DNA of 48,056 bases from JAWVEV01 sp033856535 (GCA_033856535.1 JAWVEV010000079.1:1-48056); one strand, 5' to 3'. Counted from the stretch's first letter, positions 1 to 7,892 are shown. Translations and numbers: made by a program. The notes: generated by a model not told the origin, from the letters alone.

Positions 1-253
1 TGTCCTCCGGGCGCAGGCGCCGCGGCCCCTCCGACCGGCCGGAGGGGGCGCCCGCCGCCGGTTCGAGTCCTGGCGGGCGCCCCGCCCAGCCCCCCAGCGG
101 TCTGGTGCCGCCGGTCGCCCGCGGCGCGGGAGCTCCATGCGCGGCGGCGGGCGGCGCGCCGGCCGGCGGCAGCAGGCGGGTGGCCTCGGCGAGGCGGCCC
201 TCCCTCGTCAGCCGGGTCGCCTCGGCCATCGTCCTCGTCCAGTTCTCGTCCAT
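1..253 (-). CDS. PHB depolymerase-like esterase, N-terminal fragment (cut by window edge)
   Basis: An open frame with no stop runs from an ATG at 253 off the left edge, giving the first 84 codons. The ATG is preceded by AGGAGG seven nt upstream. The N-terminus reads MDENWTRTMAEATRLTREGR followed by LAEATRLL. From memory this resembles the short N-terminal helix of actinobacterial LpqC/polyhydroxybutyrate-depolymerase family alpha/beta hydrolases. A Pro/Ala/Gly-rich linker follows. The catalytic domain (GxSxG) would lie outside the window, so the function rests on the N-terminal signature only. It follows the CopG-type regulator gene on the same strand with a 62-nt gap and could be co-transcribed with it. 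Confidence 0.55.
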   Translation of the reverse strand, partial: MDENWTRTMAEATRLTREGRLAEATRLLPPAGAPPAAAHGAPAPRATGGTRPLGGWAGRPPGLEPAAGAPSGRSEGPRRLRPED

Positions 254-315
254 CGGGGGCCTCCTGGTGGTGGTGGTGGTGCGATCGGGCGCCGCCGGCA
301 TCGGCCCGGATCGGG

Positions 316-726
316 TCAGACGATGCGCTCGGCCAGCGCGTCCTTCACCGCGGGGCTCGCCCGGAAGGCGCCGAGCACCTCGACCGAGGCGATCGTCGCC
401 AGCGCGAGCTCGGCCGGCACGTCCTCGGCGACGCTGGCGAGGCCGAGCACGCGGATGTCCACCATCTCGCCGGCCTCGCGGATCCGCTCGAGGTCGCGCC
501 GGGTGAAGTGCTGGGTCCCGAGGACCAGCGTCCGGCGGACGACGGTCTGCTCGACGGCCGCCGCCCGCGTCGCGAGCAGCACGCGGATCGCCGAGCGGAT
601 CAGGTCGGTGCGGTTGGCGTAGAAGCCTTCCTGGACCAACAGGTCGATCTGGCCGAGGTCCACCAGCCCGAGGTTGACCGTGATCTTCTCGGTCTTCTCG
701 GTCTCGGGACTCCATCCTCTCGCCAT
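316..726 (-). CDS. CopG/Arc-type ribbon-helix-helix transcriptional regulator
   Basis: This 136-residue protein has an N-terminal ribbon-helix-helix: a beta strand EKITVNLGLVDLGQIDLLV, then helices with the typical segment YANRTDLIRSAIRVLL (residues 13-50). The C-terminal 80 residues may be a dimerisation or ligand domain with no motif I recognise. RHH proteins bind DNA as dimers through the beta strand, so this is probably a local repressor. No gene target can be read from the sequence; the downstream esterase is a candidate. The ATG at 726 has no Shine-Dalgarno sequence, but a TACCAT -10-like hexamer lies 8 nt upstream, so the mRNA may be leaderless. Confidence 0.85.
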   Translation of the reverse strand: MARGWSPETEKTEKITVNLGLVDLGQIDLLVQEGFYANRTDLIRSAIRVLLATRAAAVEQTVVRRTLVLGTQHFTRRDLERIREAGEMVDIRVLGLASVAEDVPAELALATIASVEVLGAFRASPAVKDALAERIV

Positions 727-734
727 CCGCAGGG

Positions 735-740
735 ATGGTA
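735..740 (-). promoter_or_regulatory. -10 element (TACCAT), probable leaderless promoter of the RHH regulator
   Basis: The minus strand reads TACCAT, 8 nt, ATG. The spacing puts the transcription start at or next to the start codon. The same arrangement occurs at four other genes in this window. Confidence 0.45.
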
Positions 741-776
741 ACAGGATGTCCGCCGTGGACGCCCGGGCGTCGTCCG

Positions 777-1316
777 CTACGAGCCGAACCGTTCGAACGA
801 GGTCACGATGCGCTCGTAGGCGCCCCCCATCAGCGGGCTCGAGAGCAGGAAGTCGGCGGTCGCCCGGTTGCAGGCGATCGGGACGTTGTGCACGACGGCG
901 ATCCGCAGCAGCGCCTTCACGTCGACGTCGTGCGGCTGGGGAAGCAGCGGGTCCCAGAAGAAGATCACGAGGTCCAGGCGCCCCTCGGCGATGCCGGCCC
1001 CGACCTGCTGGTCGCCGCCGAGCGGCCCGCTCAGGAACCGCTCCACCGACAGGTCGAGCAGGCTGCCCATGAGCGCTCCCGTCGTGCCGGTCGCGAAGAG
1101 CTCGTGCTCGGCGAGCGTCCAGCGGTTGAAGGCCGCCCAGTCGACCAGGTCCTGCTTCCGGTTGTCGTGCGCGATCAGCACGATCCGCTTCCGGGCCGTC
1201 ATCTCGATCCGCTGGACGTCGCCGGCCGGGGTGCTGAGCGGCTCCGCCAGCAGGATCCCCGCCCCGTCGCCGGCCGGCTCGGTCCGCGGTATCTCGCCGT
1301 CGATCTGCGTCGTCAT
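777..1316 (-). CDS. mgsA: Methylglyoxal synthase
   Basis: The enzyme converts dihydroxyacetone phosphate to methylglyoxal and phosphate, bypassing lower glycolysis. The core begins RKRIVLIAHDNRKQDLVDW and carries the phosphate-binding ATGTTG, SGPLGGDQQVGA (catalytic Asp) and FFWDPLLPQPHDVDVKALLR (catalytic His/Asp). It ends near PIACNRATADFLLSS, a full-length match to the family. The ATG at 1316 has a good AGGAG site and gives 179 residues. An internal ATG at 1202 would give the more usual 141 residues, so the first 38 residues are an unusual extension or the start is internal. It stands alone on this strand, head to head with the M14 peptidase gene. Confidence 0.93.
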   Translation of the reverse strand: MTTQIDGEIPRTEPAGDGAGILLAEPLSTPAGDVQRIEMTARKRIVLIAHDNRKQDLVDWAAFNRWTLAEHELFATGTTGALMGSLLDLSVERFLSGPLGGDQQVGAGIAEGRLDLVIFFWDPLLPQPHDVDVKALLRIAVVHNVPIACNRATADFLLSSPLMGGAYERIVTSFERFGS

Positions 1317-1444
1317 CGTGCTCCTCTCGTCAGGTGGTCGGACCGACGGTAGGTCGGCCCCTCCGGGGGCACCTGGGTCCCCGGGCCGAACCGGGCGGGC
1401 CCGGGTCTGGCCGCCGGGCGGGTGCGGCCGGGCAGGATTCGCGC

Positions 1445-2173
1445 ATGCGTCGAGCGCTCGCCGTCCTCGCAGCCGCCGTCGTCGGGACCGGAATGGCCGG
1501 GGCGGCCGCGGCCGAGACCGCGCCGCAGGGGACCGTATCGATCCTGGGCCGCTCGGCCGAGGGCCGGCCCATCCGCGTCGTCCGGATCGGCGGCCGCCGG
1601 GCGCCGCGCAAGGTGCTCGTGGTCGGGGCGATCCACGGGAACGAGACCGCCGGCATCCCGGTGCTGCGCGCGCTTCGCCGGCGCGCCGCACCGCGCGGCG
1701 TCGAGCTCTGGCTGATCCCGAGCCTGAACCCGGACGGCGTCGCGGCCGGAACGCGCCAGAACGCCCGCGGCGTCGACCTGAACCGCAACTTCCCGAACGC
1801 CTGGCGGGCCCAGGGGCACCCCTTCGACACCTACTACGCCGGCCCGCGCCCGCTGTCGGAGCCCGAGTCGCGCCTGGCCGCCCGGCTCATCGCGCGCCTG
1901 CGGCCGAGCGTGACGGTCTGGTTCCACCAGGCGCTGGCGCTGGTCGACCTCGGCACGGCCGGGGACCAGGGCCTCGTGCGTCGCTACGCGCGCCTGTCCG
2001 GCCTGCCGGCGCGACGGCTCGGCTTCCTCCCGGGCGTCGCGACCCGATGGCAGAACGCGCGCAGCCGTGGCTCCAGCGCCTTCGTGGTCGAGCTGCCGGC
2101 GGGCCCCCTCGACGCCGCGGGGATCGCCCGCCACGCCGCGGCGATCCGCGCCGTCGCGCGCGTCTCTGGCTAG
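1445..2173 (+). CDS. Secreted M14-family zinc carboxypeptidase (MpaA-like)
   Basis: The 242-residue protein starts with a signal peptide (MRRALAVLAAAVVGTGMAGA, cleavage near residue 22). The zinc-site motif HxxE is in GAIHGNETAG, and the third ligand is probably the His in VTVWFHQ. The substrate motifs NPDG and RGVDLNRNFPN are typical of M14, and the catalytic Glu is in VVELPAGPL near the C-terminus. The compact size and the NPDG/DLNRNFP pair resemble gamma-D-Glu-Dap amidases such as MpaA, which trim murein peptides. That substrate is inference, though the neighbouring MepA homologue fits a wall-recycling locus. The stop codon is shared in a CTAG palindrome with the convergent gene. Confidence 0.85.
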   Translation: MRRALAVLAAAVVGTGMAGAAAAETAPQGTVSILGRSAEGRPIRVVRIGGRRAPRKVLVVGAIHGNETAGIPVLRALRRRAAPRGVELWLIPSLNPDGVAAGTRQNARGVDLNRNFPNAWRAQGHPFDTYYAGPRPLSEPESRLAARLIARLRPSVTVWFHQALALVDLGTAGDQGLVRRYARLSGLPARRLGFLPGVATRWQNARSRGSSAFVVELPAGPLDAAGIARHAAAIRAVARVSG

Positions 2174-2541
2174 CGGACCCGGGCCGGGGCGCGGGAGCGC
2201 GACTTCTTGCCCGCGCCGCCCAGCAGGAGCACCAGGATGGCGGCGATCAGGATCGCCATCACGAACTTCAGGAAGTCGCCGGCGTCGAGGGCGTCGGCGA
2301 GGATGCCGCCGAGCAGCGCCCCGGCCGCGCCGATCAGCGCGGTCCTCAGCAGGCCGATCGCCTGCGTCCCGGGCAGCACCAGCCGCGCCAGGGCCCCGAT
2401 CGCGAGCCCGATCAGGGCCCACCAGAGGAGCTGGATCGCGAACCCGACCACCGCGGCGCCGATCGCGATCAGGACGATCACGGCAAGGGCGATGATCAGG
2501 ACCGCCAGCACGCCGGAGTTCTTCCCTCCGCGAGCGCTCAT
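2170..2541 (-). CDS. GlsB/YeaQ/YmgE-family small membrane protein
   Basis: This 123-residue protein has three to four hydrophobic segments: residues ~9-35, 36-56, ~60-85 and 88-108. The glycine-rich pattern LIGLAIGALARLVLPG then ALLGGILADAL is characteristic of the 'transglycosylase-associated' GlsB/YeaQ family, whose role is unclear and often stress-linked. The C-terminus is basic (GKKSRSRAPARVR). A GAGGGGGG ribosome site precedes the ATG and overlaps the end of the upstream mepA-like gene 10 nt away, so the two are probably one transcript. Confidence 0.8.
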   Translation of the reverse strand: MSARGGKNSGVLAVLIIALAVIVLIAIGAAVVGFAIQLLWWALIGLAIGALARLVLPGTQAIGLLRTALIGAAGALLGGILADALDAGDFLKFVMAILIAAILVLLLGGAGKKSRSRAPARVR

Positions 2542-2551
2542 CGAACCCCCC

Positions 2552-3373
2552 TCAGTTCCCCGTCCCGTCCGGATCGGGGAAGCGGACGTGGATGTGGTCG
2601 TCGTGGTGCGGCCACGGCCCGACGATCCCGCGCGGGCCGTGCAGATCCAGGCTCGGGCCCACCAGCACCAGCGAGGCGCCCTGGTCGACCAGCCGGGTCA
2701 CCAGCGCCTGGGTGAGCTTCCTGTCGTAGGTGCCCGGGTCCGACGGGCCCTCGACGCCGTCGCGGCGCGGGAGGCGCAGGTCGGCGTCCAGGCCGTTCTG
2801 GTGGGAGACGTGGCCGGTGATGGCGCCGCCGAAGCTCCCGCCGTCGCGGCGCGACATGTCGCCGACGCCGATCCGGGGGGCGTCGGGGTGGGTCTCCTCC
2901 CACCAGGCGCCCAGCGCGACGAGCTGCCGCACGAGCGTGTCGGTGCCCCAGCGCCGGCCGGCCGCGTTCGGGAGCGCCGACGAGGAGGGGTCGTAGGTGT
3001 AGTAGCCCGGGCCCACGGGCGGCAGCTGCACGCCGCCGACCAGCCGGCCGGCCTGCGGGAGCCCGCTCGCCACGCTCCGGCGGTAGGTCACGTGGAAGGG
3101 GACGGTCGCCGCCTGCGCGGCGATCCGCGCGGCGGCCGGCGGGATCGGCGCGGGCGCGGGCTCCAGGGCGAGCGCCCCGGGTCCGCCCCTCCAGGCGGCG
3201 ACCGGCACCAGCGCGGCCGCGATGCCGAGCACCGCCATCCAGGCCCATCGCGGCGCGGCGGGCACGCCGCCGTGGCCGGCATGCGCCCGCGTCCCGTCCC
3301 TGAACGGACGGGCCGAGGCCGCGCACGCCGGGCAGCACTCCAGTGCCAGCCTGCGGTGCCTGAACGCTCCCAT
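2552..3373 (-). CDS. Penicillin-insensitive murein endopeptidase (MepA/M74-like), membrane-anchored
   Basis: MepA cleaves D-Ala-meso-Dap cross-links in peptidoglycan using zinc. The sequence has the two zinc motifs of the LAS superfamily: GHVSHQNGLDADLRL (H-x6-D) near residue 190 and PHHDDHIHVRF (HxH) at the C-terminus. GYYTYDPSSSALPNA and RWGTDTLVRQL also match the family. The 273-residue protein has an N-terminal segment with a Cys cluster (ECCPACAAS) before a single membrane span (WAWMAVLGIAAALVPVAAW), which is unusual for a secreted MepA. The ATG at 3373 is chosen because a TAGCGT -10 sits exactly 7 nt upstream; a start near 3237 directly at the membrane span is the alternative. Confidence 0.82.
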   Translation of the reverse strand: MGAFRHRRLALECCPACAASARPFRDGTRAHAGHGGVPAAPRWAWMAVLGIAAALVPVAAWRGGPGALALEPAPAPIPPAAARIAAQAATVPFHVTYRRSVASGLPQAGRLVGGVQLPPVGPGYYTYDPSSSALPNAAGRRWGTDTLVRQLVALGAWWEETHPDAPRIGVGDMSRRDGGSFGGAITGHVSHQNGLDADLRLPRRDGVEGPSDPGTYDRKLTQALVTRLVDQGASLVLVGPSLDLHGPRGIVGPWPHHDDHIHVRFPDPDGTGN

Positions 3374-3380
3374 CGAGGCC

Positions 3381-3386
3381 ACGCTA
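3381..3386 (-). promoter_or_regulatory. -10 element (TAGCGT), probable leaderless promoter of the mepA-like gene
   Basis: The minus strand reads TAGCGT, 7 nt, ATG. There is no Shine-Dalgarno sequence before the ATG, which supports a leaderless transcript. Confidence 0.5.
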
Positions 3387-3496
3387 ACAGCGCGCGCTGA
3401 AACCGCCGTTGCGGTGCGGTTTGCCGCGGAACCGACCCAGGAGCGGGGCCGAAGGCGACGCTGCGCAGGCCGGTGGAGGCGGGGGGCCCCCCGTGC

Positions 3497-3502
3497 TACC
3501 GT
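3497..3502 (+). promoter_or_regulatory. Candidate -10 (TACCGT) for the rpsL-rpsG-fusA operon
   Basis: TACCGT lies 52 nt before the rpsL start in the divergent gap 3374-3554. No convincing -35 hexamer is visible 17 nt upstream. This is the best TANNNT match in the gap. Confidence 0.4.
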
Positions 3503-3554
3503 TCGCACCCGCCGCCCGCCCGGGCGGTCGAACGACTGCGCAAAAAAGGGTCAC

Positions 3555-3926
3555 GTGCCGACGATCAACCAGATGGTCCGTAAGGGCCGCTCTCCCAAGC
3601 CCAAGAAGGTCACCACGCCCGCGCTCCGCGGCGCGCCGCAGAAGCGCGGCGTCTGCACGCGCGTCTACACGACCACGCCGAAGAAGCCGAACTCGGCGCT
3701 TCGGAAGGTCGCCCGCGTGCGGTTGACCAACCAGATGGAGACCACCTGCTACATCCCGGGCGAGGGCCACAACCTGCAGGAGCACTCGGTGGTGCTCGTG
3801 CGAGGCGGCCGGGTGAAGGACCTGCCGGGTGTGCGGTACAAGGTCATCCGCGCCGCGCTTGACGCGGCGGGCGTGGCCGACCGGCGCAAGGCGCGGTCGA
3901 AGTACGGCGCGAAGGCGCCGAAGTAA
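3555..3926 (+). CDS. rpsL: 30S ribosomal protein S12
   Basis: The 123-residue S12 begins MPTINQMVRKGR at a GTG and ends RSKYGAKAPK. The decoding-centre segments TPKKPNSALRKVARV and GGRVKDLPGVRY are intact. The two lysines whose mutation usually gives streptomycin resistance are wild type. Asp in KDLPG is the RimO methylthiolation position. The stop overlaps the rpsG start by one base (TAATG), so the two are translationally coupled. It is the first gene of the str cluster. Confidence 0.98.
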   Translation: MPTINQMVRKGRSPKPKKVTTPALRGAPQKRGVCTRVYTTTPKKPNSALRKVARVRLTNQMETTCYIPGEGHNLQEHSVVLVRGGRVKDLPGVRYKVIRAALDAAGVADRRKARSKYGAKAPK

Positions 3927-4396
3927 TGCCGCGACGCGCAATCATCACCCGTCGTCCGCTGGACCCGGACCCCGTCTACAACAGCGCCCTGGTCACGCAG
4001 CTCGTGAACAAGGTCCTGAAGGACGGGAAGAAGTCCACCTCCGAGCAGGTCGTCTACGGGGCGCTCGAGCGCATCCGCGACCGCACCGGGCGCGACCCGG
4101 TCGCGGTGATGGAAGAGGCCGTGCGCAACGTCACCCCCGCCCTCGAGGTCAAGTCCCGCCGCGTGGGCGGCGCGACCTACCAGGTGCCCATCGAGGTGCA
4201 GCCGCGCCGCGGCCGCACGCTGGCGATCCGCTGGATCGTCCGATTCTCCCGCGAGCGGCGCGAGAAGCAGATGAGCGAGCGGCTGGCCAACGAGCTGCTC
4301 GACGCGCTCGGGTCGCAGGGGGGCGCCTTCAAGCGCAAGGACGACCTCTACCGGATGGCGCAGGCGAACAAGGCGTTCGCGCACTACCGCTGGTAG
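3926..4396 (+). CDS. rpsG: 30S ribosomal protein S7
   Basis: S7 organises the 30S head by binding the 3' major domain of 16S rRNA. The 156 residues are the standard length, starting MPRRAIITRRPLDPDPVYNS and ending KAFAHYRW. KQMSERLANELLDA is the conserved helix near the C-terminus. The ATG overlaps the rpsL stop by one base. Confidence 0.98.
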   Translation: MPRRAIITRRPLDPDPVYNSALVTQLVNKVLKDGKKSTSEQVVYGALERIRDRTGRDPVAVMEEAVRNVTPALEVKSRRVGGATYQVPIEVQPRRGRTLAIRWIVRFSRERREKQMSERLANELLDALGSQGGAFKRKDDLYRMAQANKAFAHYRW

Positions 4397-4398
4397 CC

Positions 4399-4422
4399 CG
4401 CCGCCCCCCGGATGGGGCGGCG
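4399..4422 (+). other. GC hairpin in the rpsG-fusA gap
   Basis: A 9-bp perfect stem (4399-4407 with 4414-4422) encloses a 6-nt loop, beginning three bases after the rpsG stop. There is no T-run after it, so it is more likely an RNA-stability or processing element than a terminator. Confidence 0.5.
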
Positions 4423-4495
4423 CCAGGACGATGTGAGCTGTGCGCCGCCTCCGGGGACGGCCCACGGCCGACGAGACGGATGAGGTGAGCACACC

Positions 4496-6583
4496 GTGGC
4501 GACGACGCAGATGGCCAAGAAGGTCTCGCTCCAGCGGACCCGCAACATCGGCATCATGGCCCACATCGATGCCGGCAAGACGACGACGACCGAGCGCATC
4601 CTCTACTACACCGGGCGCACGCATCGGATGGGGGAGGTGCACGAGGGCGGCGCGGTGATGGACTGGATGGCGCAGGAGCAGGAGCGCGGCATCACGATCA
4701 CGTCGGCGGCGACCACCTGCTTCTGGCGCGACCACCGGATCAACATCATCGACACCCCGGGCCACGTGGACTTCACGGTCGAGGTGGAGCGCAGCCTGCG
4801 CGTCCTCGACGGCGCGGTCGCGGTGTTCGACTCGGTCGCCGGCGTCGAGCCGCAGAGCGAGACGGTCTGGCGTCAGGCCGACCGCTACGGCGTCCCGCGG
4901 ATCGCCTACGTCAACAAGATGGACCGCATCGGCGCGGACTTCGAGAAGGCCGTCGCGACGATGAAGGACCGGCTGGGCGCCAACGCGGTGCCGATCCAGC
5001 TGCCGATCGGCCAGGAGGCCGAGTACAGCGGGATCATCGACCTGATCGGCATGAACGCGATCCACTACCGCGACGAGCTCGGCACCGACTTCGACGTGGA
5101 GCCGGTGAGCGGCGACCTCCTGCCCGCGGCCGAGGCCGCCCGCGAGACCCTCGTCGAGGCCCTCGCCGACCACGACGAGGAGCTGGCCGAGGCCTACCTC
5201 GAGGGAGAGGCGATCGACGCCGAGCGCCTGGTCGTCGCCATCCGCGCCGCGGTGCTCGCCAACGCGATCACGCCGGTGCTCTGCGGCTCGTCCTTCAAGA
5301 ACAAGGGCGTCCAGCCGCTGCTGAACGCGATCATCGACTTCCTCCCCTCGCCGCTCGACGTGCGCCCCGCCGAGGGTGTCGTGCCGGGTCGCGAGGAGGA
5401 GTCGGTCACCCGCGGGGCCGACCCGAACGGCCCGTTCGCCGCGCTGGCCTTCAAGGTCATGAGCGACCCCTACGTGGGCCGCCTCACCTACCTGCGCGTC
5501 TACTCCGGCTCGCTCAAGAGCGGCGCCTCGGTCATCAACGCCACCAAGGACCGCAAGGAGCGGATCGGGCGGCTGCTGATGATGCACGCCAACCACCGCG
5601 AGGACGTCGAGCAGATCCAGGCCGGCGACATCGTGGCCGCGGTGGGGCTCAAGAGCACGACCACCGGCGACACGCTGGCCGACTCCAGCGACCCGGTGAT
5701 CCTCGAGCGCATGACCTTTCCCGAGCCGGTCATCAAGCTCGCCATCGAGCCCAAGACCAAGGCCGACCAGGAGAAGCTGGCCACGGCGCTCGCGCGTCTC
5801 TCCGACGAGGACCCCACCTTCAAGGTGAACACCGACGAGGAGACCGGCCAGACGGTCATCGCCGGCATGGGCGAGCTGCACCTCGAGATCATCGTGGACC
5901 GCCTGATGCGCGAGTTCAGCGTCGACGCCAACGTCGGCCAGCCGCAGGTCGCCTACCGCGAGACGATCCGCAAGAAGGTCGAGAAGGTCGAGGGCCGGTT
6001 CGTCCGCCAGACCGGCGGCCGCGGCCAGTTCGGCCACGTCTACGTGACGCTCGAGCCCAACGAGCCCGGCGCGGGCTACCTCTTCGAGAGCAAGGTGGTC
6101 GGCGGCTCGGTGCCGCGGGAGTACATCCCGGCGGTCGACCAGGGCGCCCGCGAGGCGCTCGAGAGCGGCGTCGTGGCCGGCTACCCGATGGTCGACGTCA
6201 AGGTGGCGCTGGTCGACGGCTCCTACCACGAGGTCGACTCCTCGGAGATCGCCTTCAAGATCGCCGGCTCGATGGCCGTCCGCGAGGCGGCCAAGCGGGC
6301 GAGCCCGGTGCTGCTCGAGCCGCTCATGGCGGTCGAGGTGGTGGCGCCGAAGGAGTTCGTCGGCACGGTGGTGGGCGACCTCACCAGCCGGCGCGGGCGG
6401 ATCGGCGGCATGGAGCCGCGCGGCAACGCGCTCGCGGTGAAGGCTGTCGTGCCGCTGTCGGAGATGTTCGGCTACGCCACGTCGGTGCGCTCGGCCACCC
6501 AGGGCCGCGCCACCTTCCACATGGAGTTCCACAGCTACTCCGAGATGCCGGCGTCGCTTGCCGAAGGGCTGAAGAACCGCTGA
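4496..6583 (+). CDS. fusA: Translation elongation factor G
   Basis: The 695-residue GTPase translocates tRNA and mRNA on the ribosome. The G motifs are AHIDAGKTTTTE (G1), RGITITSAAT (G2), DTPGHVDF (G3), NKMDRIGA (G4) and GSSFKNKG (G5). Domain II starts near DPYVGRLTYLRVYSG, and domains III-V include GELHLEIIVDRL and RGRIGGMEPRGN. The GTG at 4496 is preceded by GAGGTGAG. The gene runs in the usual rpsL-rpsG-fusA order but is not followed by tuf: an opposite-strand block of three genes intervenes. Confidence 0.98.
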   Translation: MATTQMAKKVSLQRTRNIGIMAHIDAGKTTTTERILYYTGRTHRMGEVHEGGAVMDWMAQEQERGITITSAATTCFWRDHRINIIDTPGHVDFTVEVERSLRVLDGAVAVFDSVAGVEPQSETVWRQADRYGVPRIAYVNKMDRIGADFEKAVATMKDRLGANAVPIQLPIGQEAEYSGIIDLIGMNAIHYRDELGTDFDVEPVSGDLLPAAEAARETLVEALADHDEELAEAYLEGEAIDAERLVVAIRAAVLANAITPVLCGSSFKNKGVQPLLNAIIDFLPSPLDVRPAEGVVPGREEESVTRGADPNGPFAALAFKVMSDPYVGRLTYLRVYSGSLKSGASVINATKDRKERIGRLLMMHANHREDVEQIQAGDIVAAVGLKSTTTGDTLADSSDPVILERMTFPEPVIKLAIEPKTKADQEKLATALARLSDEDPTFKVNTDEETGQTVIAGMGELHLEIIVDRLMREFSVDANVGQPQVAYRETIRKKVEKVEGRFVRQTGGRGQFGHVYVTLEPNEPGAGYLFESKVVGGSVPREYIPAVDQGAREALESGVVAGYPMVDVKVALVDGSYHEVDSSEIAFKIAGSMAVREAAKRASPVLLEPLMAVEVVAPKEFVGTVVGDLTSRRGRIGGMEPRGNALAVKAVVPLSEMFGYATSVRSATQGRATFHMEFHSYSEMPASLAEGLKNR

Positions 6584-6589
6584 GCCCGA

Positions 6590-6615
6590 GGGCCTCCGGC
6601 GACCGCCGGGGGCCC
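6590..6615. terminator. Hairpin between convergent fusA and the C5-epimerase-like gene
   Basis: An 11-bp stem (6590-6600 with 6605-6615, one G-U) encloses loop GACC just after the fusA stop. It has no U-tract on either strand. It probably ends or protects both convergent transcripts. Confidence 0.5.
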
Positions 6616-6625
6616 CGATCTCAGG

Positions 6626-7879
6626 TCAGCGGGGGCAGGTGAGCTTCCGCTTGCGGACGTAGCCCTCCCAGCGGTCGGCCGTGCGCCCGAAGCGCAGCTT
6701 CGGCCAGATGCCGTCGAGCTGCCGCAGCAGCCGGATGTGGTAGCAGTGGTAGTTCAGGTCGGCCTCGAAGCCGCGCCACTTGTACCCCGGCGTGAGCAGG
6801 CCGTAGAGGCTCCACTTCCCGGTGTCGTGGGCCGGCAGGGTGCGCATGAGCGTCCGGGCGCCGCGGTCGGCGAGGGTCCGGGCCAGCGCCGCGCCGCCCT
6901 GGGCGCCCGAGGCGACCCGCCGCCGGCGCTCCTCGGCCGGCCCCTCGCCCGCCGGCCGCGGGCGTGACATGAGCCGCTTCTCGGTGGCGTGCAGGTTCAG
7001 CAGCGTCACCATGAAGCCGTTCAGCGCCGCGCCCCGCCACGGGCTCTCCCCCGGGTAGGCGCGCTCGACATACCAGGGCATCTCCGGCCCGCCCGCCCTC
7101 AGCCGCACCATGCTCTGCACCCCGCCCTGGTCGACCGGCACCGTGAAGGCCGCGAGCGCGCCGCGCGCCGCGGTCGCGTAGCGCCGGTTCCCGGTGCGGT
7201 AGTAGGCGCGCGCCAGCAGCTGGGCCATCCGGCCCTGCGCCATCCCCGACGCCCCCGGGCGGATGACGCCCGGCTCGTCCGGCACGTCGTAGTACTCCCA
7301 GAGCAGGAACCGCCGCGAGCCGGCGTGGCGGTAGACCCCCAGCGGAAGCAGCGCCTCGGCCAGCCGCTCCGGGGTCAGCTCGGCGTTCAGCCCGTGCCAG
7401 CGGCCCGCCGTCGCGACCGGGTTCACCGCGAAGCCGCGGCCCTCCCAGTAGGTCGAGATGATCCCGTCGGGGTCGCCGACGACGATCCGGTCCGACGGCG
7501 CCCCGTGGCCCGAGAACCACCAGGCGTTCACCTGCAGGATGCGGCCGATGGTGGCCCGGCGCCCGGCCGGCTCGCCCGGGCCCAGGTGGCGGTCCGCGAG
7601 GCGCAGCACGTAGCGGATGTCCTCGTGCGCCTGCGAGGCGGGACGGGTCTCCTTGAGGCGCCGGGCCAGGATCGCTCGCGCCGCCACGGGTGCCGGCAGC
7701 GCGCCCTCCGCGATCGCGTAGCCGGCGCGCGACGGCACGCGGACCGCGGCGCGCTCCGCCGAGACGCCGGCGTCCAGGGCCAGCGGCTCCGGCGCCCGCG
7801 CGGCCGCCGCGCCCGGCGCGAGGAGCGCCAGCGCGAGGGCGGCCCCGGCCGCCCCGGAAATCCGTGCACATCGCATCAT
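6626..7879 (-). CDS. Secreted D-glucuronyl C5-epimerase-family protein
   Basis: The 417-residue protein has a signal peptide (CARISGAAGAALALALLAPG, cleavage after AAAARA). The second half matches the (alpha/alpha) barrel of the glucuronyl C5-epimerase C-terminal family: WEYYDVPDEPG, ASGMAQGRMAQLLARAY, ALNGFMVTLLNLHATEK, KWSLYGLLTPGYKWRGF and the family's end motif LNYHCYHIRLLRQL. Eukaryotic members epimerise heparan glucuronate, while bacterial homologues act on unknown surface glycans, so the substrate here is unknown. The first ATG of ATGATG (7879) is chosen because TAGCCT sits exactly 7 nt upstream. The gene is convergent with fusA. Confidence 0.75.
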   Translation of the reverse strand: MMRCARISGAAGAALALALLAPGAAAARAPEPLALDAGVSAERAAVRVPSRAGYAIAEGALPAPVAARAILARRLKETRPASQAHEDIRYVLRLADRHLGPGEPAGRRATIGRILQVNAWWFSGHGAPSDRIVVGDPDGIISTYWEGRGFAVNPVATAGRWHGLNAELTPERLAEALLPLGVYRHAGSRRFLLWEYYDVPDEPGVIRPGASGMAQGRMAQLLARAYYRTGNRRYATAARGALAAFTVPVDQGGVQSMVRLRAGGPEMPWYVERAYPGESPWRGAALNGFMVTLLNLHATEKRLMSRPRPAGEGPAEERRRRVASGAQGGAALARTLADRGARTLMRTLPAHDTGKWSLYGLLTPGYKWRGFEADLNYHCYHIRLLRQLDGIWPKLRFGRTADRWEGYVRKRKLTCPR

Positions 7880-7886
7880 TCGGACC

Positions 7887-7892
7887 AGGCTA
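7887..7892 (-). promoter_or_regulatory. -10 element (TAGCCT), probable leaderless promoter of the C5-epimerase-like gene
   Basis: The minus strand reads TAGCCT, 7 nt, ATG, with no ribosome binding site. The rest of the 139-nt gap to 8018 shows only a GCCCGC/GCGGGC hairpin (8004-8018) just after the upstream gene's stop. Confidence 0.45.

Noticed and set aside
36..84. tRNA-like T-arm (GGTTCGAGTCC) with acceptor-like GGGCGCC repeats and a hairpin
   Set aside because: The T stem has two mismatches, no anticodon arm fits, and the stretch is an uninterrupted minus-strand reading frame starting at 253 behind AGGAGG.
3749..6532. 927-codon open frame opposite fusA
   Set aside because: Antisense shadow of a conserved gene in 72% GC DNA; its His/Leu/Asp-rich composition is typical of such shadows.
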